Part shown: one piece after another, positions 57,600 through 64,000 of the stretch | How the letters are laid out: each line of letters opens with the position of its first letter | How positions within the stretch are numbered: the stretch's first letter is position 1 | Assembly: GCF_030412965.1 (NCBI RefSeq) | Contig: NZ_JAUHJQ010000003.1 | Coordinates: 62,001-126,000, forward strand | Direction: 5' to 3' | Length of the DNA stretch: 64,000 bases | Source of the DNA: Nocardioides oceani | GTDB lineage: Bacteria; Actinomycetota; Actinomycetes; Propionibacteriales; Nocardioidaceae | Position numbers and translations under genes: made by a program | Notes under the pieces: model-generated | Told to the model about the DNA's origin: nothing | Database searches by the model: none | What the model saw: the letters and a program-made list of their open reading frames with translations, nothing else

Positions 57600-57988
57600 C
57601 GGCGGTCGTCCCCGACGACGCGGTCGACGACCCAGGTCATCACCGTGATGACGACGGCGCCGAGCACGGCCGCCCAGAAGCCGTCGACGCGGAAGCCGAG
57701 GTCCAGCTGCTCGGCCAGCCACCCGGTCAGCGCCAGCATCGCGGCATTGATGACCAGGAGGAACAGCCCGAGCGTGACGATGATGAACGGGATCGACAGC
57801 AGGGTGAGCACGGGCTTCACCACCGACGTCACGACGCCGAGGATGAGCGCGACCAGCAGCAGCGGGAGCCACTTGTGCTCGAGCTCGGCGGTGCCGCTCG
57901 AGGGTCCGGTGAACCGCACGCCGTCGACGAGCCAGGCGGCCGTCGCGAGCGCGACCGCGGTGGTGAGGAGCCAGGAGACGAAGCGCAC
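57596..57988 (-). CDS. Phage holin family 4-like membrane protein
   Basis: A 130-residue protein with four membrane helices (about 5-22, 40-60, 65-85, 100-122), matching the small PF04020-type membrane family often called phage holin. The family occurs in bacteria without phages and its function is unknown. First gene of the operon with LMW-PTP and FN3K. GTG 57988 is preferred; longer versions lack sense. Confidence 0.8.
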   Translation of the reverse strand: MRFVSWLLTTAVALATAAWLVDGVRFTGPSSGTAELEHKWLPLLLVALILGVVTSVVKPVLTLLSIPFIIVTLGLFLLVINAAMLALTGWLAEQLDLGFRVDGFWAAVLGAVVITVMTWVVDRVVGDDRR

Positions 57989-58017
57989 GCCGCCATCCTG
58001 GCAGCCGGGCGGCTGGC

Positions 58018-58692
58018 TCAGTCCTCCAGGCCGAGGGCGTCGATGATCGCGACCTCGGCGTCGGCGAGGTGCCGGTCGAGGAAGGCGGAGGCGGCGGGGA
58101 GGTCGCCGGCCTCGAGCAGGTCGAGCAGCGCCCGGTGGGAGTCGGCCTGGTCGTGGGCGTTGCGGCGGATCCGGTCGACCTGGGCCAGCGCGAGCTTGAG
58201 CTCGGTGACGAGGTGCTCGGCCATGTGGACCAGCCGCGGCGAGCCGGTGAGGCCCACGAGGGAGACGTGGAAGGCGAGGTGACGCTCGTTGAGCAGCTGG
58301 TACGACGCGCCCTCGGCGACCGCGGAGGTGTAGGCCACGAGGGTGGTCCGGACCAGGTCGCGCGCCGCCTCGGGCGCCTCGGCCCAGCGGCGCACGCCGG
58401 CGCCCTCCAGCACCGCGCGGGCCCGGCAGACGTCGCGCACCGACGCCGGGTCCGGGCTGGTGACCGAGACCCCGCGGTGGGGCTCGCGGGTGGCCAGGCC
58501 CTCGGCGACCAGCACCGTGAGCGCCTCGCGGACGGTGGGCCGGGAGACCCCGAGGGAGGCGGCGAGGGCGACCTCGCGCAGCGCGGTGCCGCTCTCCAGC
58601 TCGCCCTCGAAGACCGCGCGCCGCAGCTCCTGCGCCACCCGGTCGACGGTGGAGGAGTGGTCGAGGCTCAGCGTGCCGAAGGGCTCGGACAT
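58018..58692 (-). CDS. GntR family regulator (FadR/FCD subfamily)
   Basis: A 224-residue GntR protein. The N-terminal winged helix (about 12-75) has LREVALAASLGVSRPTVREALTVL, and the C-terminal FCD all-helical ligand domain (about 85-210) has metal-ligand-type His in HLAFHVSLV and DSHRALLDLLEAGD. ATG 58692 was chosen because GGGGAGG lies 9 nt before it; the ATG at 58701 would start inside that site. Divergent from the DDAH-like gene, with operator 58757-58775 between them. Confidence 0.9.
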   Translation of the reverse strand: MSEPFGTLSLDHSSTVDRVAQELRRAVFEGELESGTALREVALAASLGVSRPTVREALTVLVAEGLATREPHRGVSVTSPDPASVRDVCRARAVLEGAGVRRWAEAPEAARDLVRTTLVAYTSAVAEGASYQLLNERHLAFHVSLVGLTGSPRLVHMAEHLVTELKLALAQVDRIRRNAHDQADSHRALLDLLEAGDLPAASAFLDRHLADAEVAIIDALGLED

Positions 58693-58756
58693 GCGGCTCA
58701 TCCTCCCCCATCGCGCGCCGACTTGTGGATGACCCGTTCCTGCCCCACACTCCCCG

Positions 58757-58775
58757 TTGTCAGGTTGTCTGACAA
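58757..58775. promoter_or_regulatory. GntR operator between gntR and DDAH-like gene
   Basis: TTGTCAGGTTGTCTGACAA has 7-bp arms and contains the compact perfect palindrome TTGTCTGACAA, a typical FCD-GntR operator form. It lies 65-83 bp from the GntR start and 45-63 bp from the DDAH start. Its near-copy (18/19) lies at 17842-17860 before the M14 peptidase gene. Confidence 0.75.
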
Positions 58776-58819
58776 TCGTCGTGGCGGACGTCACGCGGAC
58801 CGGATCGGGAGGTGGGCTC

Positions 58820-59716
58820 GTGGAGCAGCTGCAGTGGGGTCGTCACTACGTCGCGGTGGAGCCGACGCACTTCCGCGTCGAGTACGCCATCAACCCGTTC
58901 ATGGACCCCGCCGTCCAGCCCGACCCCGAGCGCGCCCTCGCGCAGTGGCGCACGATGGTCGCCACCCTCGAGGGCCTCGGCGCCCGCGTGGACGTGCTGC
59001 CGCAGCGGCCCGACGCGCCGGACATGGTCTACGCGATGAACCTCGGCCTCGGCCTGGTCCGCGAGGACGGCTCCCGCCACGTCGTCATGTCGCACATGCG
59101 CTACGTCGAGCGCCGGATGGAGACCCTCTCCGCGCAGCCGTGGTTCGCAGCCTCCGGCGCCACCACGTCGTACGTCGGTCGCGACGGCGTCGGCGCGCAC
59201 CTCGAGGCCGGCGACGCGTTCGCGTTCGGTGGCGACCTGGTCGTCGGCTTCGGCCCGCGGACCGAGGAGCTCGCGCTCAAGCACCTGGCCGCCGAGCTCG
59301 GCCTGCGGGTACGCGGCCTGCGGATCACCCACCCGGGGATGTACCACCTGGACCTGGCGTTCTGCCCGCTCGACGAGCGCCGGGCGCTCGTGTGCCCGGC
59401 AGCGCTCGACGACGCCTCGGCCGCGGCGCTGCTCGAGCTGGTCCCCGAGCCGCTGGTGCTGACCGAGGAGGAGGCGCTGACGACGTTCTGCGCCAACTCC
59501 GTCGTCGTCGGCCGCACGGTCCTCATGCCGGCCTGCCCGCCGCGGGTGCGCGCACGGCTGGAGGACTGGGGCTTCGAGGTCGTGCTCGTCGACGTCGCGG
59601 AGTTCCACAAGGGCGGCGGCTCCATCCGCTGCCTGACCAACCCGGTCGACGTCACCCTGGGCCGCGACCTGACGGTCGTGCCCGGCGGCGAGGTCGTGCT
59701 CCCGGCCCAGCTGTAG
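58820..59716 (+). CDS. Amidinotransferase-fold hydrolase (DDAH/arginine-deiminase-like)
   Basis: A 298-residue pentein-fold enzyme. His176 (MYHLDLAFCPL) and Cys271 (SIRCLTNPV) are the catalytic pair expected of dimethylarginine dimethylaminohydrolases and related guanidine-modifying enzymes. It probably hydrolyses arginine or a methylated arginine to citrulline-type products. GTG 58820 with GGGAGG 7-9 nt upstream was chosen; longer versions overlap the operator. Divergent GntR likely represses it. No ornithine transaminase is beside it, as is often the case elsewhere. Confidence 0.88.
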   Translation: MEQLQWGRHYVAVEPTHFRVEYAINPFMDPAVQPDPERALAQWRTMVATLEGLGARVDVLPQRPDAPDMVYAMNLGLGLVREDGSRHVVMSHMRYVERRMETLSAQPWFAASGATTSYVGRDGVGAHLEAGDAFAFGGDLVVGFGPRTEELALKHLAAELGLRVRGLRITHPGMYHLDLAFCPLDERRALVCPAALDDASAAALLELVPEPLVLTEEEALTTFCANSVVVGRTVLMPACPPRVRARLEDWGFEVVLVDVAEFHKGGGSIRCLTNPVDVTLGRDLTVVPGGEVVLPAQL

Positions 59717-59737
59717 AGGGCCGGGCGCCCCGGCCGC

Positions 59738-59863
59738 TCAGCGGCAGGCGGGCGAGGTGCAGGTCGTGGTGGTCGTCAGCTCGGGCTGGGGCGCCTGCCC
59801 CAGGGCGAGGACGGCGAGGCTGCTGAGGAGCAGGCCGAGACCGAGCTGACGAGCGATGCGCAC
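59738..59863 (-). CDS. Candidate small secreted peptide (41 residues)
   Basis: A short minus-strand ORF from GTG 59863 to the TGA at 59738. It starts VRIARQLGLGLLLSSLAVLA (basic then hydrophobic), then ends with a TTTTTC segment and two Cys (CTSPACR), as expected of a tiny exported peptide. No clear ribosome site. It fills most of the 295-bp gap between the DDAH-like and EspC module genes. Support is only its protein-like signal pattern. Confidence 0.35.
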   Translation of the reverse strand: MRIARQLGLGLLLSSLAVLALGQAPQPELTTTTTCTSPACR

Positions 59864-60011
59864 GGCAGAACCGTAGGGCCCGCGGACCCGCCGCGGACCG
59901 GTTCAGCGAAGGATCCTCCGATCGGTCGGCCGGCCTCTCACCCGGACGGGTTTCGACCGGAGCCGGGAGGGTCATCCTCCGCGCGTCCCGCCCTCGACGA
60001 CCGGAGCGTCC

Positions 60012-60341
60012 GTGACCACTCCCGCCGGCCCCCGCCACGAACCCGCCGAGCCCACCCGGCCGCGGGGCGACAAGCCCGTCCCGCCGGTGCTGTACCTGCC
60101 GGTGCGGCCCGGCTCGAGCGAGCAGAGCCCCGAGGTCGAGATGCGCCGCCTCGACGACGGGCGGGTGGCGCTGATGGTCTACACCGCTCTGGACCGGCTG
60201 GTCGGCTGCTGCGGCCCGCACCAGCCGTGGGTGCTCTACCGCACCGACCAGCTCGGGGAGCTGGACCGGGTCTCGCCCTACGACGTGGTGGCGATGGACC
60301 AGCCGGTCCCGCGGGAGCTCTGGCACGGGGCGCCGGCATGA
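60012..60341 (+). CDS. SseB/SAV_915-like small protein, first gene of EspC module 2
   Basis: A 109-residue soluble protein. Core PVLYLPVRPGS ... RRLDDGRVALMVYTALDRLVGCCGPHQPWVLY resembles the SAV_915/SseB N-terminal domain often encoded beside WXG genes in actinobacteria. Overlaps the EspC-like gene by 4 bp. Possibly a chaperone or adaptor. Confidence 0.7.
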   Translation: MTTPAGPRHEPAEPTRPRGDKPVPPVLYLPVRPGSSEQSPEVEMRRLDDGRVALMVYTALDRLVGCCGPHQPWVLYRTDQLGELDRVSPYDVVAMDQPVPRELWHGAPA

Positions 60342-60646
60342 GCGACATCGAGATCAGCGACGCCGACGCCCGGGCGATCGCGCAGCTGCACGACTCCGCC
60401 GCCGAGGGCATCGAGGGCACCGCCGGGTCCGTCCCGGGGTCGGTGGACGGCGGGCTGGCGGCCGCCGTGCTCGGCCGGATCCTGGGCAAGCTGGTCACCG
60501 ACGCCGACGACCTCGCGATCGCCCACCGGGGCACCGCGGGGGTGATGCGGTCGGTCGCCGACGACTTCTACTCGACCGACGCCGCCGTCGGGTCGGCGTT
60601 CGACCAGATGACCACCGACGTCGACCCGGGTGGTGCGCACCCGTGA
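60338..60646 (+). CDS. EspC-like small protein 2
   Basis: A 102-residue helical protein, same length as the one at 11704. It has Gly/Ser-rich breaks near the middle and the FYSTDAAVGSAFDQMTTDVD end. By analogy it is the small partner of the effector encoded next. Overlaps both neighbours by 4 bp. Confidence 0.7.
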   Translation: MSDIEISDADARAIAQLHDSAAEGIEGTAGSVPGSVDGGLAAAVLGRILGKLVTDADDLAIAHRGTAGVMRSVADDFYSTDAAVGSAFDQMTTDVDPGGAHP

Positions 60647-61830
60647 TCGACACGACGGTCGACGGCAGCGCCGCGTCGGTCCGGTCGGCGGCGACGTACC
60701 TCGGCGACACGCTCGAGAAGCAGGTGGTCGACGCGGGCGACGACGCGCAGTCGGCCCGCTCCCGCGCCCTCGCGTCCTGGGACGGCGACGCCGCCTCGGC
60801 GTACCGCGACTTCGGCCGGCGGCTGGTCGAGGCGGCCGACGAGCAGGAGGACCACCTGCGCGAGGCCCGCGAGAAGTTCGACGCGTACGCCGGGCGGCTG
60901 GAGCGCATCAAGGACCGGATGCGCGAGCGGCGGACCGAGGCCAGCGGCGTCGGCCTGGTCGTCGACGGCATGGTCATCGAGCGGCCCGCCGACGCGGTCG
61001 CCCCGGCCGCGCTCGGCGCCGAGCCGACGCCCCGGCAGGCCGACGCCCACGCCGCGGCGACGGAGGCCTTCGAGGCCCAGAAGATCAAGGTCGAGACGTA
61101 CAACCGGCTCGTCGGGGAGGTCCAGGCCGACCACGACGACCACGCCGCGTGGATCCGGGAGAACCTCGACACCTTCTGGTCCACGGTGCACGGGCCGAGC
61201 CTGGCGACCGTCGCCTCCGACGTGCTCGGCAAGCTCCCCGCCGCCCTCACCGGCCTCGCGGTCGACCTCCGGGGCCGCACCCTGCGCGAGCGGGCCGCCG
61301 ACGCACGCGAGGAGAGCCGACGGCTGCGCGACGAGGCCCGGGAGGCCCGCGACGCGCGGAGGTCGGGCAACCCCGCGAGGAGGGCGGCCGGCGAGGCCGT
61401 CGACATCGCCGACAACCGGGGCACCGCCCGCGCCCTCGACGCGCTCGCCGAGGGTGGTGAGCGGGTCGCGCGGCGGCTGCCCGTCGTCGGGGCGCTGGCC
61501 ACGGTGGCCTTCGCCGGCAGCGACATCGCCGGCGGGGACTCCCCCTCGACGGTCATCGTGGGGGAGGCCGGTGGCATCGCCGGTGGTGTGCTGGGCGGCG
61601 CGGCCGTCGTCGGCGGGGCGGCGCTGCTCGGCGTCGGGGCGCCGGTGATCGCGGTCGCGGCCGGCGCGGCCGTCGTGGGCGTGGGCGTCGGCCTGGCCGC
61701 GGAGTACGCCTACGAGAACTGGGTGCCCGACGAGGTGCGCGACAAGATCGACGAGGGCCTGCGCGACTTCGGCAACGGGGTGGCCGACGTCGCCGGCGAC
61801 GTCGGCGACGCCATCACCTTCTGGGACTGA
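60643..61830 (+). CDS. WXG-domain protein with glycine-zipper C-terminus (effector candidate)
   Basis: A 395-residue protein. N-terminal helical domain with WxG turn Trp46-Gly48 (SWDGDAASAYRDFG), closely like the WIGDAADAYRG of the hydrolase at 12009. A long charged coiled coil (about 55-290) has many Arg/Glu. The C-terminal part is a hydrophobic Gly-zipper (about 300-355: GGIAGGVLGGAAVVGG, AAGAAVVGVGVGLAA) followed by an amphipathic tail. Such tails can insert in membranes, so it may be a type VII pore-type toxin; this is inference. GTG 60643 overlaps the EspC-like gene. Confidence 0.7.
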   Translation: MIDTTVDGSAASVRSAATYLGDTLEKQVVDAGDDAQSARSRALASWDGDAASAYRDFGRRLVEAADEQEDHLREAREKFDAYAGRLERIKDRMRERRTEASGVGLVVDGMVIERPADAVAPAALGAEPTPRQADAHAAATEAFEAQKIKVETYNRLVGEVQADHDDHAAWIRENLDTFWSTVHGPSLATVASDVLGKLPAALTGLAVDLRGRTLRERAADAREESRRLRDEAREARDARRSGNPARRAAGEAVDIADNRGTARALDALAEGGERVARRLPVVGALATVAFAGSDIAGGDSPSTVIVGEAGGIAGGVLGGAAVVGGAALLGVGAPVIAVAAGAAVVGVGVGLAAEYAYENWVPDEVRDKIDEGLRDFGNGVADVAGDVGDAITFWD

Positions 61831-61843
61831 GACCATCGACGCC

Positions 61844-62695
61844 GTGGACGAGCAGATGACCGAGCCCGCGCGACGACGCACGGTGCGCCTGGCCGGCGGT
61901 CGTCCCGCCCCCCGGGCGCCCCTGGGGCGGGCCGTCCGCACGCACCTGCTCATCGCGCTGGCCGTCGGGCTCGCCGGTGCCGGCGTGTGGCTCGCCGCGC
62001 CCGGCGGCGCCTGGGGCGTGGTCCTGGCCCTCGAGGTCACCGCGCTCCTCCTCGGCGGCTGGGCGCTCGTGCTGCTGGGCTCGACGCTGACCCGCCGCGG
62101 GCGGCTCGTGGTGGACGAGGCCCCCGGCCGGGTGGTCGTGCCCGGCTCGCGGCCGCTCGGCGCCCTCCTGGTGGCGCTGCTCCTGCTGAGCCTGCTCCTG
62201 CCGGCGACCGTGCTGGCCTCCTGGGCCGCGGGCGAGCCGCTCGGCGGCTCGGTCGTCGCCCTCGGTGCGGCGGTGCTGCTGCTCCCGCTCGGCCTCCCGG
62301 TCCTCGTGCGGCTGCTCACCGGCCGGGTGCGGCTGCCCTCGCTCGTGCTCGACGCGACCGGGGTCACCTGGCACAGCTGGAGCAGCGAGCAGTCGATCGC
62401 CTGGGCCGACCTGGCGGACGTGCGGCTGCTGGCCGACCCCGGCCGCCGGCTGGTGCTGCGCGCCTCCGCCCTGCCGACCCGCAGGAGCCCCCGGCGCACG
62501 CCGCGCACGGCAGCCGGCGACCGGACGGTCGGCGGGCCCGCGGTCGCCCCGGAGGAGGTCTCGGTGCCGGTCGGCTTCCTCGCCTCCGACGCCGCGCTGG
62601 TCGCCGACCTGGTGGAGGCCTGCCGCACCGACGCGTCGCGGCGCGCCGCGCTCGGCACCGACGCCGCGCTCCACGGGCTCGGGACCCCCGGCTAA
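61844..62695 (+). CDS. Membrane protein with PH-like C-terminal domain
   Basis: A 283-residue protein with four membrane helices in two pairs (about 32-55, 58-80, 100-125, 130-150) and a soluble C-terminal part (about 165-270) that has a PH-like beta pattern (LVLDATGVTWHSWSSEQSIAWADLADVRLL). It follows the effector gene by 13 bp on the same strand. It could be an immunity or envelope factor for that protein, but is not proven. GTG 61844; an ATG at 61856 is possible. Confidence 0.65.
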   Translation: MDEQMTEPARRRTVRLAGGRPAPRAPLGRAVRTHLLIALAVGLAGAGVWLAAPGGAWGVVLALEVTALLLGGWALVLLGSTLTRRGRLVVDEAPGRVVVPGSRPLGALLVALLLLSLLLPATVLASWAAGEPLGGSVVALGAAVLLLPLGLPVLVRLLTGRVRLPSLVLDATGVTWHSWSSEQSIAWADLADVRLLADPGRRLVLRASALPTRRSPRRTPRTAAGDRTVGGPAVAPEEVSVPVGFLASDAALVADLVEACRTDASRRAALGTDAALHGLGTPG

Positions 62696-62698
62696 CGT
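62693..62698 (+). promoter_or_regulatory. -10 box of probable leaderless VanZ-like gene
   Basis: TAACGT ends 7 nt before GTG 62706. No ribosome site precedes the start. The TAA of this box overlaps the end of the upstream gene. Confidence 0.4.
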
Positions 62699-62705
62699 CC
62701 CGCAC

Positions 62706-63257
62706 GTGTTCCCGGTCGGCGGCGTGGGCGTGATGCTCCTGGGCATCGTGCTGTCCGGAGCGGTCTGCCTCCTGCTCCACCTGGCGCTGCGCGGCCGGCT
62801 GGGCCCGCTGACGTCCGGCTCGCTCGCCGCGTTCGTGTGGTCACTGACCGTCATCGGCTTCATCACGCTGATCCCGGCCAACGGCGCGCCGGGGATCGTG
62901 CCCGCCGAGGGCCGGATGGAGTCGTGCTCGTGGGACATCGGCGGCCCGGCACCGGACGGGTTCTGGATCTTCTCCGGCGGCCAGCGGCTGCTCAACACGG
63001 TGGTGTTCGTCCCGTCCGGGGCGTTGCTGGTGCTCGCCGCGGCCCGGCGCACGCGGGGCGCGTTCCTGGCCGTGCCGATCGGACTGGCCGTCCTGGCGGC
63101 GTACTCCGTCGGCATCGAGCTCACCCAGCTCGTCCTGGCCCGCCTCGACCGGGCCTGCGACGTCACCGACGTGGTCGACAACGTCCTCGGTGCCGCCATC
63201 GGCGTCGGGATCGGTCTCGTCCTCGCCCTCCTGCTGCGGCCCTGGCGCTCGCGCTAG
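62706..63257 (+). CDS. VanZ family membrane protein
   Basis: A 183-residue VanZ-like protein with about five membrane helices and the conserved NTVVFVPSGALL and IELTQL segments (LLNTVVFVPSG; SVGIELTQLVLARLDRACDVTDVVDNVLGAAIG). Function in most bacteria is unknown; there is no vancomycin cluster here. Start GTG 62706 is favoured by the -10 spacing, with alternatives 24-27 nt downstream. Confidence 0.85.
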   Translation: MFPVGGVGVMLLGIVLSGAVCLLLHLALRGRLGPLTSGSLAAFVWSLTVIGFITLIPANGAPGIVPAEGRMESCSWDIGGPAPDGFWIFSGGQRLLNTVVFVPSGALLVLAAARRTRGAFLAVPIGLAVLAAYSVGIELTQLVLARLDRACDVTDVVDNVLGAAIGVGIGLVLALLLRPWRSR

Positions 63258-63282
63258 CGGTCACGAGCCGCTCGACGCCTCG

Positions 63283-63315
63283 GGTCACTGCTCGGTCACT
63301 GCTCGGTCACTGCTC
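63283..63315. repeat. Triple 11-bp tandem repeat over a stop codon
   Basis: GGTCACTGCTC occurs three times without interruption (63283, 63294, 63305). The third copy contains the stop of the minus-strand gene at 63307. It mirrors the triple repeat over a stop at 50854-50892. Confidence 0.75.
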
Positions 63316-63609
63316 GCGGAGGCGTTGCCTCTCCTCCGGTCCGAGCTCCTGCCACGCGGCGTGGGCATCCGACATCCCGGCGAGTGCGAGTGCCTGGAAG
63401 CCGGGGTCGTCGGCCAGCTCCTGCACGCTGGCACGACCGTCGAGGACCCGCCCGACCGCCTGCTCGAGCCGCCGGACCGCGGCCTCGTCGCCCACTGCCG
63501 GCCAGTAGGGCCACGCGGGGTCGCGCCGGGCGAGCAGGCGGCGCAGGCCCTCGAGCTGCGAGTGGACCAGCCCGGCGCCCTCCTCGTCGAGCCGACCGCG
63601 CGCGCTCAC
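63307..63609 (-). CDS. Small hypothetical protein
   Basis: A 100-residue acidic helical protein (VSARGRLDEEGAGLVHSQ ... GPEERQRLREQ). It contains RRDPAWPYWPAVGDE and no signal. Overlaps the next upstream gene by 4 bp (GTGA), so the two are one transcript. Family not recognised. GTG 63609 is preceded by GGGGGCT. Confidence 0.65.
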   Translation of the reverse strand: MSARGRLDEEGAGLVHSQLEGLRRLLARRDPAWPYWPAVGDEAAVRRLEQAVGRVLDGRASVQELADDPGFQALALAGMSDAHAAWQELGPEERQRLREQ

Positions 63610-64000
63610 GAGCCCCCCAGGCTCGAACGGCCCAAGGTGAACTGGTCCCAGGCGTCGACGTACGCCCGGGACTCCGGTCCCAGGACGCCGGCGACCAGGC
63701 CGGGATCCAGCCGGCCCGCAGACACCGCGCCGGCAACGGCCTCGAGGAAGCCGGTGGCGACGCCGGTGCTCATCGACTCGGACCCGTGGACCAGGTGGTG
63801 CTCGACGGTTGCGAAGACGGCGCCCGCCGCGTCGGCAGACATGCCCGGCAGGCACGTGGCGACCGCGCGGCCGACGAAGCCCAGCCACAGGACGGGGATC
63901 TCCAGGTCCGGCGCGATGTCCTCACCGAGCGCCCGCAGCGCGTCCTCTACCTCGGGCGCGGCATCCAGCACGGCGTCGATGAACGACTGGTGCTCGTCGG
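63606..64000 (-). CDS. Hypothetical protein, 5' end outside window (partial)
   Basis: At least 131 residues, reading in frame to the right edge (EHQSFIDAVLDAAPEVE...). Internal helical repeats and WLGFVGRAVATCLPG suggest a small helical immunity-type or DUF family, but no name can be given. Treating the GTG at 63971 as start would cut off a sensible N-terminal segment, so the gene probably continues beyond 64000. Confidence 0.6.
   Translation of the reverse strand, partial: DEHQSFIDAVLDAAPEVEDALRALGEDIAPDLEIPVLWLGFVGRAVATCLPGMSADAAGAVFATVEHHLVHGSESMSTGVATGFLEAVAGAVSAGRLDPGLVAGVLGPESRAYVDAWDQFTLGRSSLGGS

Noticed and set aside
62706..63257. Glycopeptide resistance gene
   Set aside because: VanZ-like proteins are common without vanA/H/X, and none of those is present.

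Overview
The window is 64 kb of very high-GC actinobacterial chromosome. Genes are dense, GTG starts are common, and neighbouring genes often overlap by 4 bp (ATGA/GTGA). Gene content points to a soil-type member of the Propionibacteriales, most likely Nocardioides or a close relative: mycothiol-type DinB proteins, SigK/RskA, WXG/EspC-type proteins, acyl-CoA carboxylases, a HelR-type ATPase, and families of short palindromic repeats built on half-sites such as CTGGTTGAGCAG and TGTCGAAACCC. The genus is an inference from style and content. No rRNA, tRNA, phage, IS element or CRISPR array was seen.

Left part (1-10.2 kb): a divergent SDR gene and TetR gene share a perfect 26-bp operator. The TetR gene leads a tightly overlapping seven-gene operon: TetR, DinB/TIGR03084 protein, AtuA-like protein, acyl-CoA dehydrogenase, acyl-CoA carboxylase beta, acyl-CoA carboxylase alpha (BC+BCCP) and a second acyl-CoA dehydrogenase. 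It looks like a branched or isoprenoid acyl-CoA degradation route. An array of about 0.9 kb of near-identical palindromic repeats follows.

11-18 kb: an operon with an EspC-like small protein and a WXG-domain alpha/beta hydrolase, flanked by two proteins that may share a domain, then a large secreted M14 carboxypeptidase on the minus strand. 18-24 kb: a small beta-oxidation operon (3-hydroxyacyl-CoA dehydrogenase plus acyl-CoA dehydrogenase) with its own TetR, a Tat-exported metallo-beta-lactamase-fold protein and an LLM flavin oxidoreductase pair. 24-31 kb: secreted SGNH hydrolase, inositol-phosphatase-like enzyme, MFS exporter, SigE-family sigma factor with membrane partner, and a tyrosine phosphatase.

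31-35 kb: a SigK/RskA locus beside a divergent pair, a fasciclin lipoprotein and a membrane-anchored molybdenum oxidoreductase, each preceded by a SigK-like promoter. 35-42 kb: enoyl-CoA hydratase, a probable 6C small RNA, a HelR-type RNA polymerase recycling ATPase with a structured leader, and a lone PhzE-like ADIC synthase. 42-50 kb: a 1498-residue secreted lamin-tail/phosphoesterase protein, pabA-pabB-zwf coupled by overlaps, and a thioesterase. 50-58 kb: an MprAB-like two-component system coupled to a lipoprotein, a secreted sugar-dehydrogenase-like propeller, and a holin-like/LMW-PTP/FN3K cluster that probably repairs glycated proteins. 58-64 kb: GntR with a divergent DDAH-like enzyme, a second EspC/WXG module with a glycine-zipper effector candidate, VanZ, and two small proteins at the edge.

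Main unexpected signals: (1) two separate EspC-WXG effector modules with matching layout; (2) a 19-bp operator (18/19 identical) that links the GntR/DDAH pair with the distant M14 peptidase; (3) a divergent SigK-type promoter pair; (4) a 6C RNA; (5) several genes that look leaderless, with a -10 box 6-8 nt before the start codon.
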